Origin: Collinsella sp.
GTDB taxonomy: Bacteria > Actinomycetota > Coriobacteriia > Coriobacteriales > Coriobacteriaceae
Length of the DNA: 29,220 bases
Assembly: GCA_018378775.1 (NCBI GenBank)
Contig: JAGZWV010000019.1
Span: 1 to 29,220 of the forward strand
Reading direction: 5' to 3'
The stretch's first letter is position 1. Each line of letters starts with the position of its first letter. The notes below the pieces were generated by a model. It made no database searches and was not told the DNA's origin. It worked only from the letters and a program-made list of their open reading frames with translations. The position numbers were made by a program, and so were the translations under genes. Of the stretch, positions 9,135 to 17,647 are shown piece by piece.

Positions 9135-9209
9135 GGGCGTTTAGCTCAGGGGGAGAGCGCTTCCCTGACACGGAAGAGGTCAGAAGTTCAAATCTTCTAA
9201 CGCCCACCA
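9135..9209 (+). tRNA. tRNA-Val (anticodon GAC)
   Basis: The 75-nt gene includes an encoded CCA end. The acceptor stem is GGGCGTT/AACGCCC with discriminator A. The D-arm contains TTAGCTCAGGGGGAGAGC. The anticodon stem CTTCC/GGAAG encloses loop CTGACAC, giving anticodon GAC at 9167-9169. The T-loop is TTCAAAT. All canonical stems are present. Its 3' end is not repeated elsewhere in the window, so there is no sign that it bounds an integrated element here. Confidence 0.97.
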
Positions 9210-9435
9210 AATGTTCGCAGCTCAGAGGCTATGTCCTCTGGGCTGTTCTGTTTTATGTCGCCAAATCCGCTGGCAGCTCCAACCGCCCAACTAGCCAAAA
9301 GCCGACCATCTACTTGCCGATCTATCCATCGGCATAACCAATCAGTCCGCACCGCAACTTCTCAGCAAAACGCCGCGATGTCTGCGCCCTGCGGTATCCT
9401 TGGGCCACTTGCACCTGCAGCACCAAGGAGCCGCC

Positions 9436-10122
9436 ATGCGCACCGAGCTCGATGTCCCCTTTTCGCACAAAGAAGAAGCCAAGGCGCTGGGCGCCAAATG
9501 GGACCGGACCAAGAAGATCTGGTATGTACCCAGCGGCGTCAACCCCGAGCCCTTTGCCGAGTGGCTGCCCGGTGTTGACCGATCCGACCCCTCAGCGCCG
9601 TATATATATCTAGTACTGGGCAAGCGCGAGTGCTGGAAGTGTCACAAAGAGACCTCGGTCGCGGCCTTCGGCATTCCCTATCGAACCGATAACGACGAGA
9701 GCGTCGCCATCGCGCACGCGCCCAACGAATCCGGGCACATTGCCATCGACACGGCCAACGCCAACGCACTCGCCATCGTGCCCGCTCTTGGCTGCGTGCC
9801 GGGCGAGATCCGCGACTACCTTCATAAGCGCTGCGGCTACAAGCCCGTAGGCGCGCGAGCCTCCAAAGCCCCGTCGCTCGGCAACACGTGCACCAGTTGC
9901 GACGCGCTGCAAGGCAGCCGCTATCTGTTCGAGGAGCCCTCGTCCCCGTTTGCCCTCACTGCCATCAACAAGCTGCCGGCACTGGAGTTTGTGCGCGTCG
10001 AAGTTGCCGGCGTCTTTGGCATCCCGGCCACGCGCACCGACTTTGACCAGGCGCTCTTTACCTGGGCACGCGATCATCACGCCGAGTTCCACAAGCAACT
10101 CGGTGAGGGGATTTATTTGTAG
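9436..10122 (+). CDS. DUF5710 domain protein with zinc-ribbon cysteines
   Basis: This 228-residue protein has two recognisable parts. Residues 2-42 (TELDVPFSHKEEAKALGAKW...KKIWYVPSGVN) match the DUF5710 pattern, a short module found at the ends of plasmid, phage and DNA-processing proteins. The rest carries two CxxC pairs, CWKCHKET near residue 65 and CTSCDALQG near 155, as in a split zinc ribbon. No catalytic motif was recognised. ATG 9436 has AAGGAG 5 nt upstream, so it is preferred over the earlier in-frame ATG at 9400. It starts the accessory-looking block after tRNA-Val and is convergent with the next gene. The 225-bp gap before it contains no other feature I can support. Confidence 0.75.
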   Translation: MRTELDVPFSHKEEAKALGAKWDRTKKIWYVPSGVNPEPFAEWLPGVDRSDPSAPYIYLVLGKRECWKCHKETSVAAFGIPYRTDNDESVAIAHAPNESGHIAIDTANANALAIVPALGCVPGEIRDYLHKRCGYKPVGARASKAPSLGNTCTSCDALQGSRYLFEEPSSPFALTAINKLPALEFVRVEVAGVFGIPATRTDFDQALFTWARDHHAEFHKQLGEGIYL

Positions 10123-10159
10123 AGGCAAAAGACACTCACAGCCAACTCCTCCGCATCAC

Positions 10160-10444
10160 CTATCCCTCGTCGCCGGCGTCGTACACGATATCGAGGCCAC
10201 AAACAGGGCATTTCTCCGGATACACCGGCATATGAACGCCTGTCCGTTTTCTCACTTCGTCGCTGAGTCTGTCGCGCGCATCGATGAACCGAATGTCGAG
10301 ACACGGTATTTGCGAGCCGCAGCAAGGGCAGGTGACGACAAACGACCCGCAATCAACCTCTACGCTCGGAAACATATTGTTGTCTATAAGGGCACACGGC
10401 AGTTTTCCGTACTTCCCCATCGCAATATCGCCTCGCCAGCTCAT
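10160..10444 (-). CDS. Small zinc-ribbon-like hypothetical protein
   Basis: This 94-residue protein was not matched to a named family. It contains CPCC (context FVVTCPCCGSQIPCLDIRF) and CPVC (PEKCPVCGLDIVYD) about 45 residues apart, a layout that would bind one zinc ion. Polar residues and RDRLSDEVRKRTG lie between. ATG 10444 (MSWRGDIAMGKYG) is preferred because GGGGAG lies 7 nt upstream; the open frame continues to 10516 without a better start. It is 38 nt from, and convergent with, the DUF5710/zinc-ribbon gene, and lies downstream of the HNH nuclease gene on the opposite side. The role is unknown; nucleic-acid or protein binding is possible from the ribbon alone. Confidence 0.6.
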   Translation of the reverse strand: MSWRGDIAMGKYGKLPCALIDNNMFPSVEVDCGSFVVTCPCCGSQIPCLDIRFIDARDRLSDEVRKRTGVHMPVYPEKCPVCGLDIVYDAGDEG

Positions 10445-10566
10445 ACACGCTCCCCTCTCGCTATACAAAACAGGAAGAGCATGCACCGGCGGGCGTGCGC
10501 GAGATTGCATCGTCACGCGATCCGATCAAACAACACGATCGTCAAAGAATGCCAAAGCCAAATACG

Positions 10567-11649
10567 CTAATACGGCAGAAGCCCCGCCTTTTCACGCTTC
10601 TTTTCCGAGCGATCGAACTCAATGCGATGGGCCTCAAGAAACACCGTATTGGGTCGCCACTGATGCTCATTCGGCTGCCTTAGCGTCGTACCCGCAAAGG
10701 AAGCGTAGTCGGTCTTATCCAACAGGTACGATCCACACAGCCGATATTCACCGCAAACAGGCTCAAACGAAATCAGATGAGCATCGAATAAAGCATGTAA
10801 GTCGCGCCGAAGCAGAATGCCGTTGCTGGCAACCTGCGATTTGGGTCCCGAGTAATTCTCGATATGCGCAGCCTCCAGAGCTTCGCTGACGCCGCAGTCC
10901 GACACCGCGCAACGGCCGTCATAGGCGGCAACGAGCTGCTTGCGGAACCATTGTTGCCCCAATCGCTCGCGCCTTAACGCATAGCGGACCTTTTCGTCGT
11001 CGGTCGCACCCTGTCCGGCAAACTCAATATCGACGGGCATGCGCTTCAGATAACTCATGTCGGGCACAAAACGAGGGTCCGGTCCGCCTTTATGAACAGG
11101 ACCGTGCAGAACAAACCATCCGTTTTCGGGCTCGAACCGCTCAACAAACGCAAGGCCGAGCACCTTATAGCCCACCTCGGTTGCGAATATGACTCCGACT
11201 GGGACGCCACATTCCATGCAGTTGAGCATTTTACGGTTGTAATTCTGGTCTCGAAAACCAACGGTACCCGGCGCTTGAACCGAGTACTTAATGACCCACG
11301 TACCATCGTCCAAATAGAGCGGAGGCACATCGGTGTAGAAGCTCTTTTTAGAGTTATGGACCGAAAGCGCAAAGATCTTATTGGGATCTTGCTTCACCCG
11401 ATCCTGGCCCGGCCAGAAGATCCCTGAATCCCGCGTTACGGGAAAGAAGTCCGAGCCAATTCTCAAACGGTACTGATACTGAGGACTATCTTCCTTGGTG
11501 TGGTGCGGAAGGCTGGTCCAAACGCCGCCGCGCTGTTCCTCACCCAGAAACCACTCCCATGCCTCAACGTATTCGGAAGGCACGAGACTGCAGGCGCGGT
11601 CATAGCTTGGTCCATCCATCAACGGAACAGCAAGGTCAATGTCGTTCAT
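10567..11649 (-). CDS. HNH endonuclease, possible SRA-like N-terminal half
   Basis: This is a 360-residue nuclease candidate. The C-terminal third has an HNH fold of the HNH_2 type: CAVSDC at 247-252, AAHIENY with His262, NGILLRRDLHALFD with Asn276 and His285. The N-terminal half has a pattern reminiscent of SRA/YDG modified-base readers: DSGIFWPGQD at 74-83, DGTWVIKYS at 115-123, and DQNYNRKMLN...GVPVGVIF at 134-155, like the NRALxxS...PVRVxR segment of that fold. SRA-HNH proteins are known as modification-dependent restriction enzymes. That reading is inference; the HNH part is firmer. ATG 11649 has AGGTG 7 nt upstream; GTG 11658 is an alternative. No methyltransferase lies nearby, which would fit a modification-dependent enzyme. 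Confidence 0.78.
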   Translation of the reverse strand: MNDIDLAVPLMDGPSYDRACSLVPSEYVEAWEWFLGEEQRGGVWTSLPHHTKEDSPQYQYRLRIGSDFFPVTRDSGIFWPGQDRVKQDPNKIFALSVHNSKKSFYTDVPPLYLDDGTWVIKYSVQAPGTVGFRDQNYNRKMLNCMECGVPVGVIFATEVGYKVLGLAFVERFEPENGWFVLHGPVHKGGPDPRFVPDMSYLKRMPVDIEFAGQGATDDEKVRYALRRERLGQQWFRKQLVAAYDGRCAVSDCGVSEALEAAHIENYSGPKSQVASNGILLRRDLHALFDAHLISFEPVCGEYRLCGSYLLDKTDYASFAGTTLRQPNEHQWRPNTVFLEAHRIEFDRSEKKREKAGLLPY

Positions 11650-11864
11650 CGCCAGCACCTACAACCATACGAACGCGAGTCATGCCCCTCAATAATATGG
11701 CCGAGAGTCAATTATTACGAGATCTCATTCCGCGATCGGCACATCGTTGATGCTCTCGGTTTGCCGCTGGCGCGCTTGTACCCCGCTACCCCACTTCCCT
11801 GTATACTGATGTAGCACGTGTTTCATCCGGGCTTGTTGGGCCGGGTCGTTCATGGGAGGTTCTT

Positions 11865-12356
11865 GTGGCTGTTTCGAATCCGCCTAAGGGAAGCGTTTCT
11901 TCTTCGTCCATCAAGCCGGTTACGCGCAAGGCCGTGCGTTGCCAGCGCGAGGTCGCTTGGCTTGTCACGCAGGCGGCGGGCAGGCTTGTGGCGACCACTC
12001 AGGACGTCAATGCGCCTACGCCGAGCTTTGTGTTAGCGGCGGCGCTGGATTTTGTGCGCCAATTGAAGGTTGCCGCGCAGGATGCCAACGGCCACCTCGA
12101 CTACCAGAACGTTATGGCGCCCGACCTGCAAACGTTCTGCCACATGGCCAAGTTGCCTGCCGCGCCCAATGCGCTTTCGGACGCAGGCTACATGTTTACG
12201 CTCTCGGGCGCGGACCTTATCCGCGACATCTATGCATACTGCAGCGAGCTCGCCGAGCGCCACGTCTTTGACGCGGCAGAAGTCAAACCGGGAAATGTCA
12301 TCAAGCTGGTTCTTAGGCTGTTCCTGATAGACGGGTTCGGGGCCATGCCGGCGTAA
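11865..12356 (+). CDS. Hypothetical protein, 163 aa
   Basis: I do not recognise this family. The start is GTG 11865 with GGGAGG 8 nt upstream. A TATACT -10-like box is at 11802-11807 without a convincing -35. The protein has a Ser/Lys/Pro N-terminus. It then looks mostly helical (RCQREVAWLVTQAAGRLVATTQD, FVLAAALDFVRQLKVAAQDA) and ends in a hydrophobic stretch, NVIKLVLRLFLIDGFGAMPA. There is no signal peptide, no clear transmembrane helix and no cysteine cluster. GC-rich third positions match the neighbours, so it is probably a real resident gene. It faces the AlbA_2 gene across a 100-bp gap that holds only a small AATCGA-GGG-TCGATT inverted repeat at 12415-12429. Confidence 0.65.
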   Translation: MAVSNPPKGSVSSSSIKPVTRKAVRCQREVAWLVTQAAGRLVATTQDVNAPTPSFVLAAALDFVRQLKVAAQDANGHLDYQNVMAPDLQTFCHMAKLPAAPNALSDAGYMFTLSGADLIRDIYAYCSELAERHVFDAAEVKPGNVIKLVLRLFLIDGFGAMPA

Positions 12357-12456
12357 GCCGAGTCTTTAGCATCACCGTCGACTGGGCAACAACCGCTTTA
12401 CCTTAATGGACGCCAATCGAGGGTCGATTATTGGGTCGCCTCGTCCACTAACGCAT

Positions 12457-13923
12457 CTATCCCACGCGCTCCGACAGTCGATACTTGCGGTTGCGGCTCG
12501 TCGCCGGCGCCGTGGGCTCAAGCTCGCCTTGAGCAATGAGCGCGTTGACGCGCGACCTAACCTGGGAAATTGTGAGCCCTGTGTGCTCTGCCAGCTCGCG
12601 CGTCCCCAGCTCGCCGTAGTGTTTGAGTGCCGTCACAATTAAGCCCCCGCCATGATCGACCGGCTCGATCTTTGAACGGTAAAGTACGACCTTGAACCGA
12701 TCGAATCCCGGGCAGAACAGGGGCTCGGCCAGACCATGCGCGCGCATGGCATCGATCATCATCGGGATGCCCGAGCCATTGCCCTCAGCCGGCGAACCTG
12801 CGCCATCCGGCAGCGGGACAATCGACATGAGCTTCACAAGCGTCGCGTTACGGCATCGGGAGCTGCCGTCAAACAAGTTCTCGCGAGTCTTTCCCCCGTA
12901 AAGGCCGCCAGGATTCGTCACCTCGACACGATCGTCAAAGACGTCGACGGCAATCGATTGTCCACAGAACCGATCCCCGTATTCTCGATGGATTACGGCG
13001 TTGGCGATTGCCTCGCGCAGAACCTCCTCGGGAATCTCAAGCGAGTCGACACGCGAGACGCCTTGGACGGTCGAGGTTCGCCGCAAATTCTTGGCGACGG
13101 CTGCGACGGCATCCGAGATCATCTCGCCCAACGTTCCCTCACAGATTGTGCGGTCCATGAACCTCAGCGACCCCGCCATGCCCTTCTGAGTTCCCGCATG
13201 GACAGCCACGTCAATGAAGAGCTTGGGATAGAACTGCTGAGGGTAGGTGCCCACAACTAGGAGTCCAGCCTTGGTGACATTGCCCTGGGAATCAAGGATA
13301 TTTAGGCGCTCCAGCTTCGTTTGTTTGTCCGGCGCGCCGCGCATTGCCCGGGGCGTCAACGAGAAAGCCCGATCTATCGTACGGTCGACCAGCGTCTCGT
13401 CGAGATTGTCCGCGCCCGCACCCGCCACCGCGTCGCGATCGCTCGGAGTCGCTCGACCGTATGACGCCAATGCGAGCACCTCAGTCGATGAAAGCGGCAC
13501 ATCTTTGTCATCGATGCGCTTGTAGCTGCCGCCCTGGGCGCCCCGCTCTATGACATAGCAGGGCTTGCTCGACGGATCGAGCTCCTCAATCGTAATGACG
13601 AGAACGATGACGCCCTGAAGCTCCACTCGCTCGATCGTGTATTTAGGCGGATTGGCCAGCTTTCCTCGACCGCCCGCATCACCCATGCCTGACACAAATT
13701 GGTTGAGCACTTTCTCGGTCTCGAAGTTCTCAACCGGGACAAAACCTGCGCGCTCACTCACTCCGAGCACGATGATTCCGCCGGCAGTGTTCGCGAATGC
13801 GCTCACCGTTTCCCATACGTCGCGGGAAAGCGTCGTGGCGCTCTCCTTCACTTCGACGTTAAGATCATCCGAGCCCATACGCCTTAAAGACTCAAGCAGA
13901 CCGGTCAGCTCGTTTTCGTTCAT
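12457..13923 (-). CDS. AlbA_2 (Schlafen-type) ATP-binding transcriptional regulator
   Basis: This 488-residue protein belongs to the group often annotated as ATP-binding protein or putative DNA-binding domain. Residues about 20-140 are an AlbA_2/Schlafen-like module (VEVKESATTLSRDVWETVSAFANTAGGIIVLGV). A GHKL-like ATP-binding region follows at about 285-390, with EVLREAIANAVIHREY (the Asn-box) and DDRVEVTNPGG. A C-terminal winged helix at about 420-480 reads GELGTRELAEHTGLTISQVRSRVNALIAQGELEP. ATG 13923 has AAGGA 7 nt upstream; GTG 13929 is too close to it. These proteins are seen near mobile and defence genes, and their targets are mostly unknown. The repeat-rich region directly upstream suggests autoregulation, which is inference. 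Confidence 0.85.
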   Translation of the reverse strand: MNENELTGLLESLRRMGSDDLNVEVKESATTLSRDVWETVSAFANTAGGIIVLGVSERAGFVPVENFETEKVLNQFVSGMGDAGGRGKLANPPKYTIERVELQGVIVLVITIEELDPSSKPCYVIERGAQGGSYKRIDDKDVPLSSTEVLALASYGRATPSDRDAVAGAGADNLDETLVDRTIDRAFSLTPRAMRGAPDKQTKLERLNILDSQGNVTKAGLLVVGTYPQQFYPKLFIDVAVHAGTQKGMAGSLRFMDRTICEGTLGEMISDAVAAVAKNLRRTSTVQGVSRVDSLEIPEEVLREAIANAVIHREYGDRFCGQSIAVDVFDDRVEVTNPGGLYGGKTRENLFDGSSRCRNATLVKLMSIVPLPDGAGSPAEGNGSGIPMMIDAMRAHGLAEPLFCPGFDRFKVVLYRSKIEPVDHGGGLIVTALKHYGELGTRELAEHTGLTISQVRSRVNALIAQGELEPTAPATSRNRKYRLSERVG

Positions 13924-13985
13924 CTGCACGTCCTTTCGCTCGGTCCTGCGGAGAATGCCGCGGATAGATTTCCCTCGTCTCTCAG

Positions 13986-14055
13986 TTATCTCTCGTAATT
14001 ATCTCTCATTTATCTCTCTATCTCTCGGCTTAGAGATAAGAGATAGATAGAGATG
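13986..14055. repeat. TTATCTCTC repeat cluster 1 (proximal to the AlbA_2 gene)
   Basis: TTATCTCTC occurs at 13986-13994, 13999-14007 and 14010-14018, and CTATCTCTC at 14018-14026. Opposite-strand forms (GAGATAAGAGATAGATAGAGAT) follow at 14033-14054. Spacing is 13, 11 and 8 bp. The cluster begins about 60 bp upstream of the AlbA_2 start and is a candidate operator. Confidence 0.7.
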
Positions 14056-14060
14056 GAATG

Positions 14061-14123
14061 TCTACCATTTGCTTCATTTATACATATTTTTGCTGGTAGA
14101 ACAATCGGTATTGAGACAATACC
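14061..14123. repeat. Two inverted repeats between the ATCTCTC clusters
   Basis: TCTACCA (14061-14067) and TGGTAGA (14094-14100) form one inverted repeat. GGTATTG-AGA-CAATACC (14107-14123) is a perfect 7-bp palindrome with a 3-nt centre. The segment is clearly AT-richer than its surroundings, as expected of a promoter or melting region. Confidence 0.5.
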
Positions 14124-14150
14124 ATGATTGCCTACCTCTTTGATGCTCAG

Positions 14151-14220
14151 TTATCTCTCATATTTTTCTCTCATCTTCCTGTCATCTCTCATATTAGAGA
14201 CGAATGAGAGACGAGAGATA
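14151..14220. repeat. TTATCTCTC repeat cluster 2 (distal)
   Basis: TTATCTCTC is at 14151-14159, TTTTCTCTC follows, ATCTCTC is at 14184-14190, and inverted copies TAGAGAC, TGAGAGAC and GAGAGAT lie at 14195-14219. The leading CTCAGTTATCTCTC is identical to the start of cluster 1 (13981-13994), 165 bp away, which argues for duplication of an ordered site array. Confidence 0.65.
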
Positions 14221-14231
14221 CGCGAGTGATG

Positions 14232-14409
14232 GACGAGCGAGGATTTTCGGACGGTCGGATATCGAGAGTGAATATTTGGACGGTTTTTGGGGCTTTTGCG
14301 GCAGATTCCGTCCAAATATCCACTCTCGTTCGATAGGTGTCCGGAAATCCTCGCTCGTCCGTCCGAATATCCACTCTCGTTTGGCGTGTGTCCGAATTTC
14401 CACGCTCGC
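14232..14409. repeat. CCACGCTCGT repeat locus 1: 52-bp inverted arms plus extra units
   Basis: The arms 14232-14283 and 14308-14359 are imperfect inverted repeats (GACGAGCGAGGATTT...TATTTGGACGG) around a 24-nt loop. Inside are 19-bp units of the form TCCG-N4-TCCNCNCTCGT. Plus-strand units start at 14311, 14340, 14362 and 14391 (steps of 29, 22 and 29). Minus-strand units are at 14233-14251 and 14262-14280 (step 29). The locus lies between the divergent AlbA_2 and M16C genes. The remaining 14410-14544 holds only a TATACT box (14487-14492) that may serve the M16C gene. Confidence 0.85.
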
Positions 14410-14544
14410 GCGGCGGTCACGCGGGGCCTTTACCCATTCCGCCGGCATCGTCTTCAGTTCGCCGCAGAGCCGCGGCCCCATATGGGTATACTCTCGAGGA
14501 TTCGACTCGATTCGCCCCCGCTGGGGCGTCAAAGGAGACTGCAT

Positions 14545-17500
14545 ATGCCCACCACCTCAACCGACCCGCGCGCCGCTGCCGCCGCGCTGCTGGTACCCGG
14601 CACCACCTGCCACGGCTTTGCCGTCGAGCGCTGTGAGACCGTGCCCGAGCTCGACTCGGACGCTTACGTGCTGCGCCACACCGCCTCGGGCGCTCGCCTG
14701 CTGTACCTGGCGTGCGACGACGAAAACAAGGCCTTTGCCATTGGCTTTAAGACGCCGCCGGCCGATTCCACCGGCGTGTTCCATATTCTTGAGCACTCGG
14801 TGCTGTGCGGATCGGCTAAGTTCCCCGTCAAGGAGCCGTTTGTCGACCTGATCAAGAGCTCCATGCAGACGTTTCTCAACGCCATGACCTACCCCGACAA
14901 GACCATCTACCCCGTTGCCACCACCAACGAGCAGGATCTGTACAACCTGATGGACGTGTACCTGGACGCGGTGTTCAACCCGGCCATCTATACCAAGCCG
15001 ACCATTTTTGAGCAGGAGGGCTGGCACTACGAGCTGGACCTGCCGGAGAGCGTCGAGGGCGAGGGCGACGGCGGCTCCGCGAGCCTGCGCGAGGGCACGC
15101 TGCGCTATAACGGCGTGGTGTTCAACGAGATGAAGGGTGCGCTGTCCGACCCCATGAGTGTGCTGGACGACGCCGTCAACGCCGCGCTCTACCCCGACAC
15201 CGCCTATGCACACGAGAGCGGTGGCGACCCGCGCGCGATTCCCGCGCTCACCTACGAGCAGTTCCTGGACACGCACGCGCGCCACTACAATCCTTCCAAC
15301 TCTTATATAACGCTCTACGGCGACCTGGACGTGGACCGCGCCCTGGCCTTTTTGGACGAGCGCTATCTGTCGCAGCCGAGTGCCGCGAGCCGCCGCATGG
15401 ACGCTGCCGTCGCCGCCGGCGAGGACCCGTCCACGATGGCGCCCAATCCGCTGGGCGTGCAGGCGCCCGTGACCTGCGAGTACAAGCGCGTCGAGATGGC
15501 CACCACACCCGAGAACGCCCTGGTGGGCCTGGGCCTGGTGCTGGGCAACGCGCTCGACCGCAAACGCACGATCGCGGCGGATATCCTGTTTGAAGCACTG
15601 CTGGGCTCCAACGAAGCGCCGGTTAAGAAGGCCATTCTGTCCGCCGACCTGGGCGGCAACGTGGTGAGCTACACGGCGGCCGAGAGCCTGCAGCCCTACG
15701 AGCTCATCATGCTGCAAAACGCGCAGCCCGGCGTGGCGCGCGAGCTGCGCCGCGTGTTCCAGGACGCCTGCCGCGACTTATGCGAACATGGCGTTCCGCG
15801 CGAGCGCCTGGAAGCCATCATCAGCAGCAACGAATACGACCTGCGCCAGCGCGACTACGGTATCGCCGACGGCGTGGCCATTGCGTGCGACGCGCTGAGC
15901 ACGTGGCTCTACGATGACGACGCTGCGACGCTGGCGCTCAAGTACGGCCCGGTGTACGAGGAGCTTCGTGGCGAGCTGGACGGCAGCTACTTTGAGGACC
16001 TGTTGCGCGAGCTGGTGCTGGAAAACGACCACATGGCTCTGGTCGAGCTGGTGCCGGTGGACGCCGCCGAGGGCGCAGAGGGCGCCGAAGCTGCCGAGCT
16101 GGCTGCCAAGCGCGATGCCATGACCGATGCCGAGCTGGCCGACGTGGTCGAGCGCACGGCCGTACTGCGTGCCGCGCAGGAGGCCGAGGACACGCCCGAG
16201 GACAAGGCCACGCTGCCGCGCCTGCGCGTGTCCGACATTGGCGAGGCGCGCCCCGAGCCGCCGCTCGTTGTGGACACGACCGCGCCCATCCCCTGCCTGC
16301 GTCACGGCATCTCCACCAACCGTCTGGCCTACGCCATGCAGTATTTCGACCTGAGCTGCGTCGCATTTGAGGACCTGCCCTACGTGACGCTGCTCTGCCG
16401 CCTGCTCAAGCAGCTGCCCACGCGCGAGCATTCGGCCGAGGAACTCGACAACCTACTCGCCGGCAAGCTGGGCTTTTTGAGCTTTACGACCGAGGTCATG
16501 ACGCAGCCCGACGTGGACGGCGTGCGCCCCTACCTGCTGGTGAGCGCCGGCGCCCTGTCCGAAAAGATCGACGCGCTGGCGAGCCTGCCGCGCGAGGTGT
16601 GGTCGAGCACGCTGTTGCTCGATGCCGACGCCGACCGCGTGCGCGACGTGCTCACGCAGATTCGCATTGGGCTTGAGCAGGGCTTTATCAACAACGGACA
16701 CTCGGCGGCGCTGGGTCGCGCGATGAGCTACAGCTCGCCTTCGGCCGTGGTGCGCGAGCAGCTTTCGGGCGTGGATTTCTATCTGTTCCTGCGCAATCTG
16801 CTCGACCACTTTGACGAGCGCCTGGGCGGCCTGCGCGCCAAGCTTGCCGAGCTGGCAGGCCGCATCTTTGTGGCCGATGGCTGCATGGCGAGCTTTACCG
16901 GCAGCGACGAGGACTTCAATGCGTACTGGGATGCCGCGGGCGACCTGGGGCTTGGCGCGGGCGACGGCGCTGGCAGCGGCACGCTCGTGGTGCCGGAGCC
17001 GCGCGACCGTCATGAGGCTTTCGTCATCCCCAGCGACATCTGCTTTGCGGCGCGCGCGTGCGACCCGCGTCGTCTGGGCATTGACGTGACGGGCGCCTGG
17101 GCGGTTGCCGCCAACGCGCTCTCCTACGACTACCTGTGGAACGAGATCCGCGTGAAGGGCGGTGCGTACGGCTGCGGATTTCGCGCGGCCGGCGAGCGCC
17201 AGACGGCGTTCTACACCTACCGCGACCCGGCGGTCGATCCTTCGATTGAGCGCATGGAACGCGCGGGCGCATGGCTCGGCAGCTTTGAGCCCGACGAGGC
17301 CGCCTTCGAGGGCTTTATCGTGAGCTGCGTGAACGGCATGGACGCGCCCGTGAAGCCGTACGCGCTCACCAAGCGCCGCAATACGACCTACCTGGCTGGG
17401 CTCGATCCGCACGCGCGCGAGGAGCGCCGCGCCCAGATGCTCGCGGCCACGCCCGCTGAGCTTCGCTCGCTCGGCGCCGATGTGACGCGTATTGCGGCCG

Positions 17501-17583
17501 TCGCACCCACCTGCGTCTTTGGCGGCCGCGACGTCATCGCCAAGAGCAACGCCGGCTTTAACGTCGTCGACCTGCTGGCCTAG
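14545..17583 (+). CDS. M16C family zinc metallopeptidase (presequence protease-like)
   Basis: This is a 1012-residue two-half peptidase of the M16C group (PreP/Cym1/falcilysin type), which degrades peptides inside a closed chamber. The inverted zinc motif HILEH is at residues 80-84 (context GVFHILEHSVLCGS). It is followed by the family block PFVDLIKSSMQTFLNAMTYPDKTIYP. The downstream zinc ligand probably lies in NGVVFNEMKGA. The C-terminal half has the typical RVKGGAYGCGFRA segment, which helps bind the substrate backbone. The usual length is about 970-1000. No signal peptide is present, so it is probably cytoplasmic. ATG 14545 has AAAGGAG 7 nt upstream. A charged Glu/Ala linker at about 505-570 joins the halves. 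It is monocistronic. Confidence 0.95.
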   Translation: MPTTSTDPRAAAAALLVPGTTCHGFAVERCETVPELDSDAYVLRHTASGARLLYLACDDENKAFAIGFKTPPADSTGVFHILEHSVLCGSAKFPVKEPFVDLIKSSMQTFLNAMTYPDKTIYPVATTNEQDLYNLMDVYLDAVFNPAIYTKPTIFEQEGWHYELDLPESVEGEGDGGSASLREGTLRYNGVVFNEMKGALSDPMSVLDDAVNAALYPDTAYAHESGGDPRAIPALTYEQFLDTHARHYNPSNSYITLYGDLDVDRALAFLDERYLSQPSAASRRMDAAVAAGEDPSTMAPNPLGVQAPVTCEYKRVEMATTPENALVGLGLVLGNALDRKRTIAADILFEALLGSNEAPVKKAILSADLGGNVVSYTAAESLQPYELIMLQNAQPGVARELRRVFQDACRDLCEHGVPRERLEAIISSNEYDLRQRDYGIADGVAIACDALSTWLYDDDAATLALKYGPVYEELRGELDGSYFEDLLRELVLENDHMALVELVPVDAAEGAEGAEAAELAAKRDAMTDAELADVVERTAVLRAAQEAEDTPEDKATLPRLRVSDIGEARPEPPLVVDTTAPIPCLRHGISTNRLAYAMQYFDLSCVAFEDLPYVTLLCRLLKQLPTREHSAEELDNLLAGKLGFLSFTTEVMTQPDVDGVRPYLLVSAGALSEKIDALASLPREVWSSTLLLDADADRVRDVLTQIRIGLEQGFINNGHSAALGRAMSYSSPSAVVREQLSGVDFYLFLRNLLDHFDERLGGLRAKLAELAGRIFVADGCMASFTGSDEDFNAYWDAAGDLGLGAGDGAGSGTLVVPEPRDRHEAFVIPSDICFAARACDPRRLGIDVTGAWAVAANALSYDYLWNEIRVKGGAYGCGFRAAGERQTAFYTYRDPAVDPSIERMERAGAWLGSFEPDEAAFEGFIVSCVNGMDAPVKPYALTKRRNTTYLAGLDPHAREERRAQMLAATPAELRSLGADVTRIAAVAPTCVFGGRDVIAKSNAGFNVVDLLA

Positions 17584-17596
17584 CCACAGTCAAGCA

Positions 17597-17635
17597 AAAC
17601 CACCACAAAGGGGACAGGCACCTTTGTGGTGGTTT
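17597..17635. repeat. CCACCACAAAGG hairpin, copy 1
   Basis: AAACCACCACAAAGG and CCTTTGTGGTGGTTT form a perfect 15-bp stem around loop GGACAGGCA. It lies between the convergent M16C and LRR/YD genes and could terminate both. Copy 2 at 19391-19428 is identical over 38 bp. Confidence 0.85.
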
Positions 17636-17647
17636 GCGAGTGGGCCG

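Noticed and set aside
9135..9209. tRNA-Val as an integration site for the 9.1-14.5 kb block
   Set aside because: No second copy of the tRNA 3' end was found and there is no integrase. The block only looks accessory by content.
14232..14409. CRISPR-like array
   Set aside because: Units are partly palindromic, present on both strands, spaced 3-10 bp apart and share sequence between units. There are no unique spacers and no cas genes.
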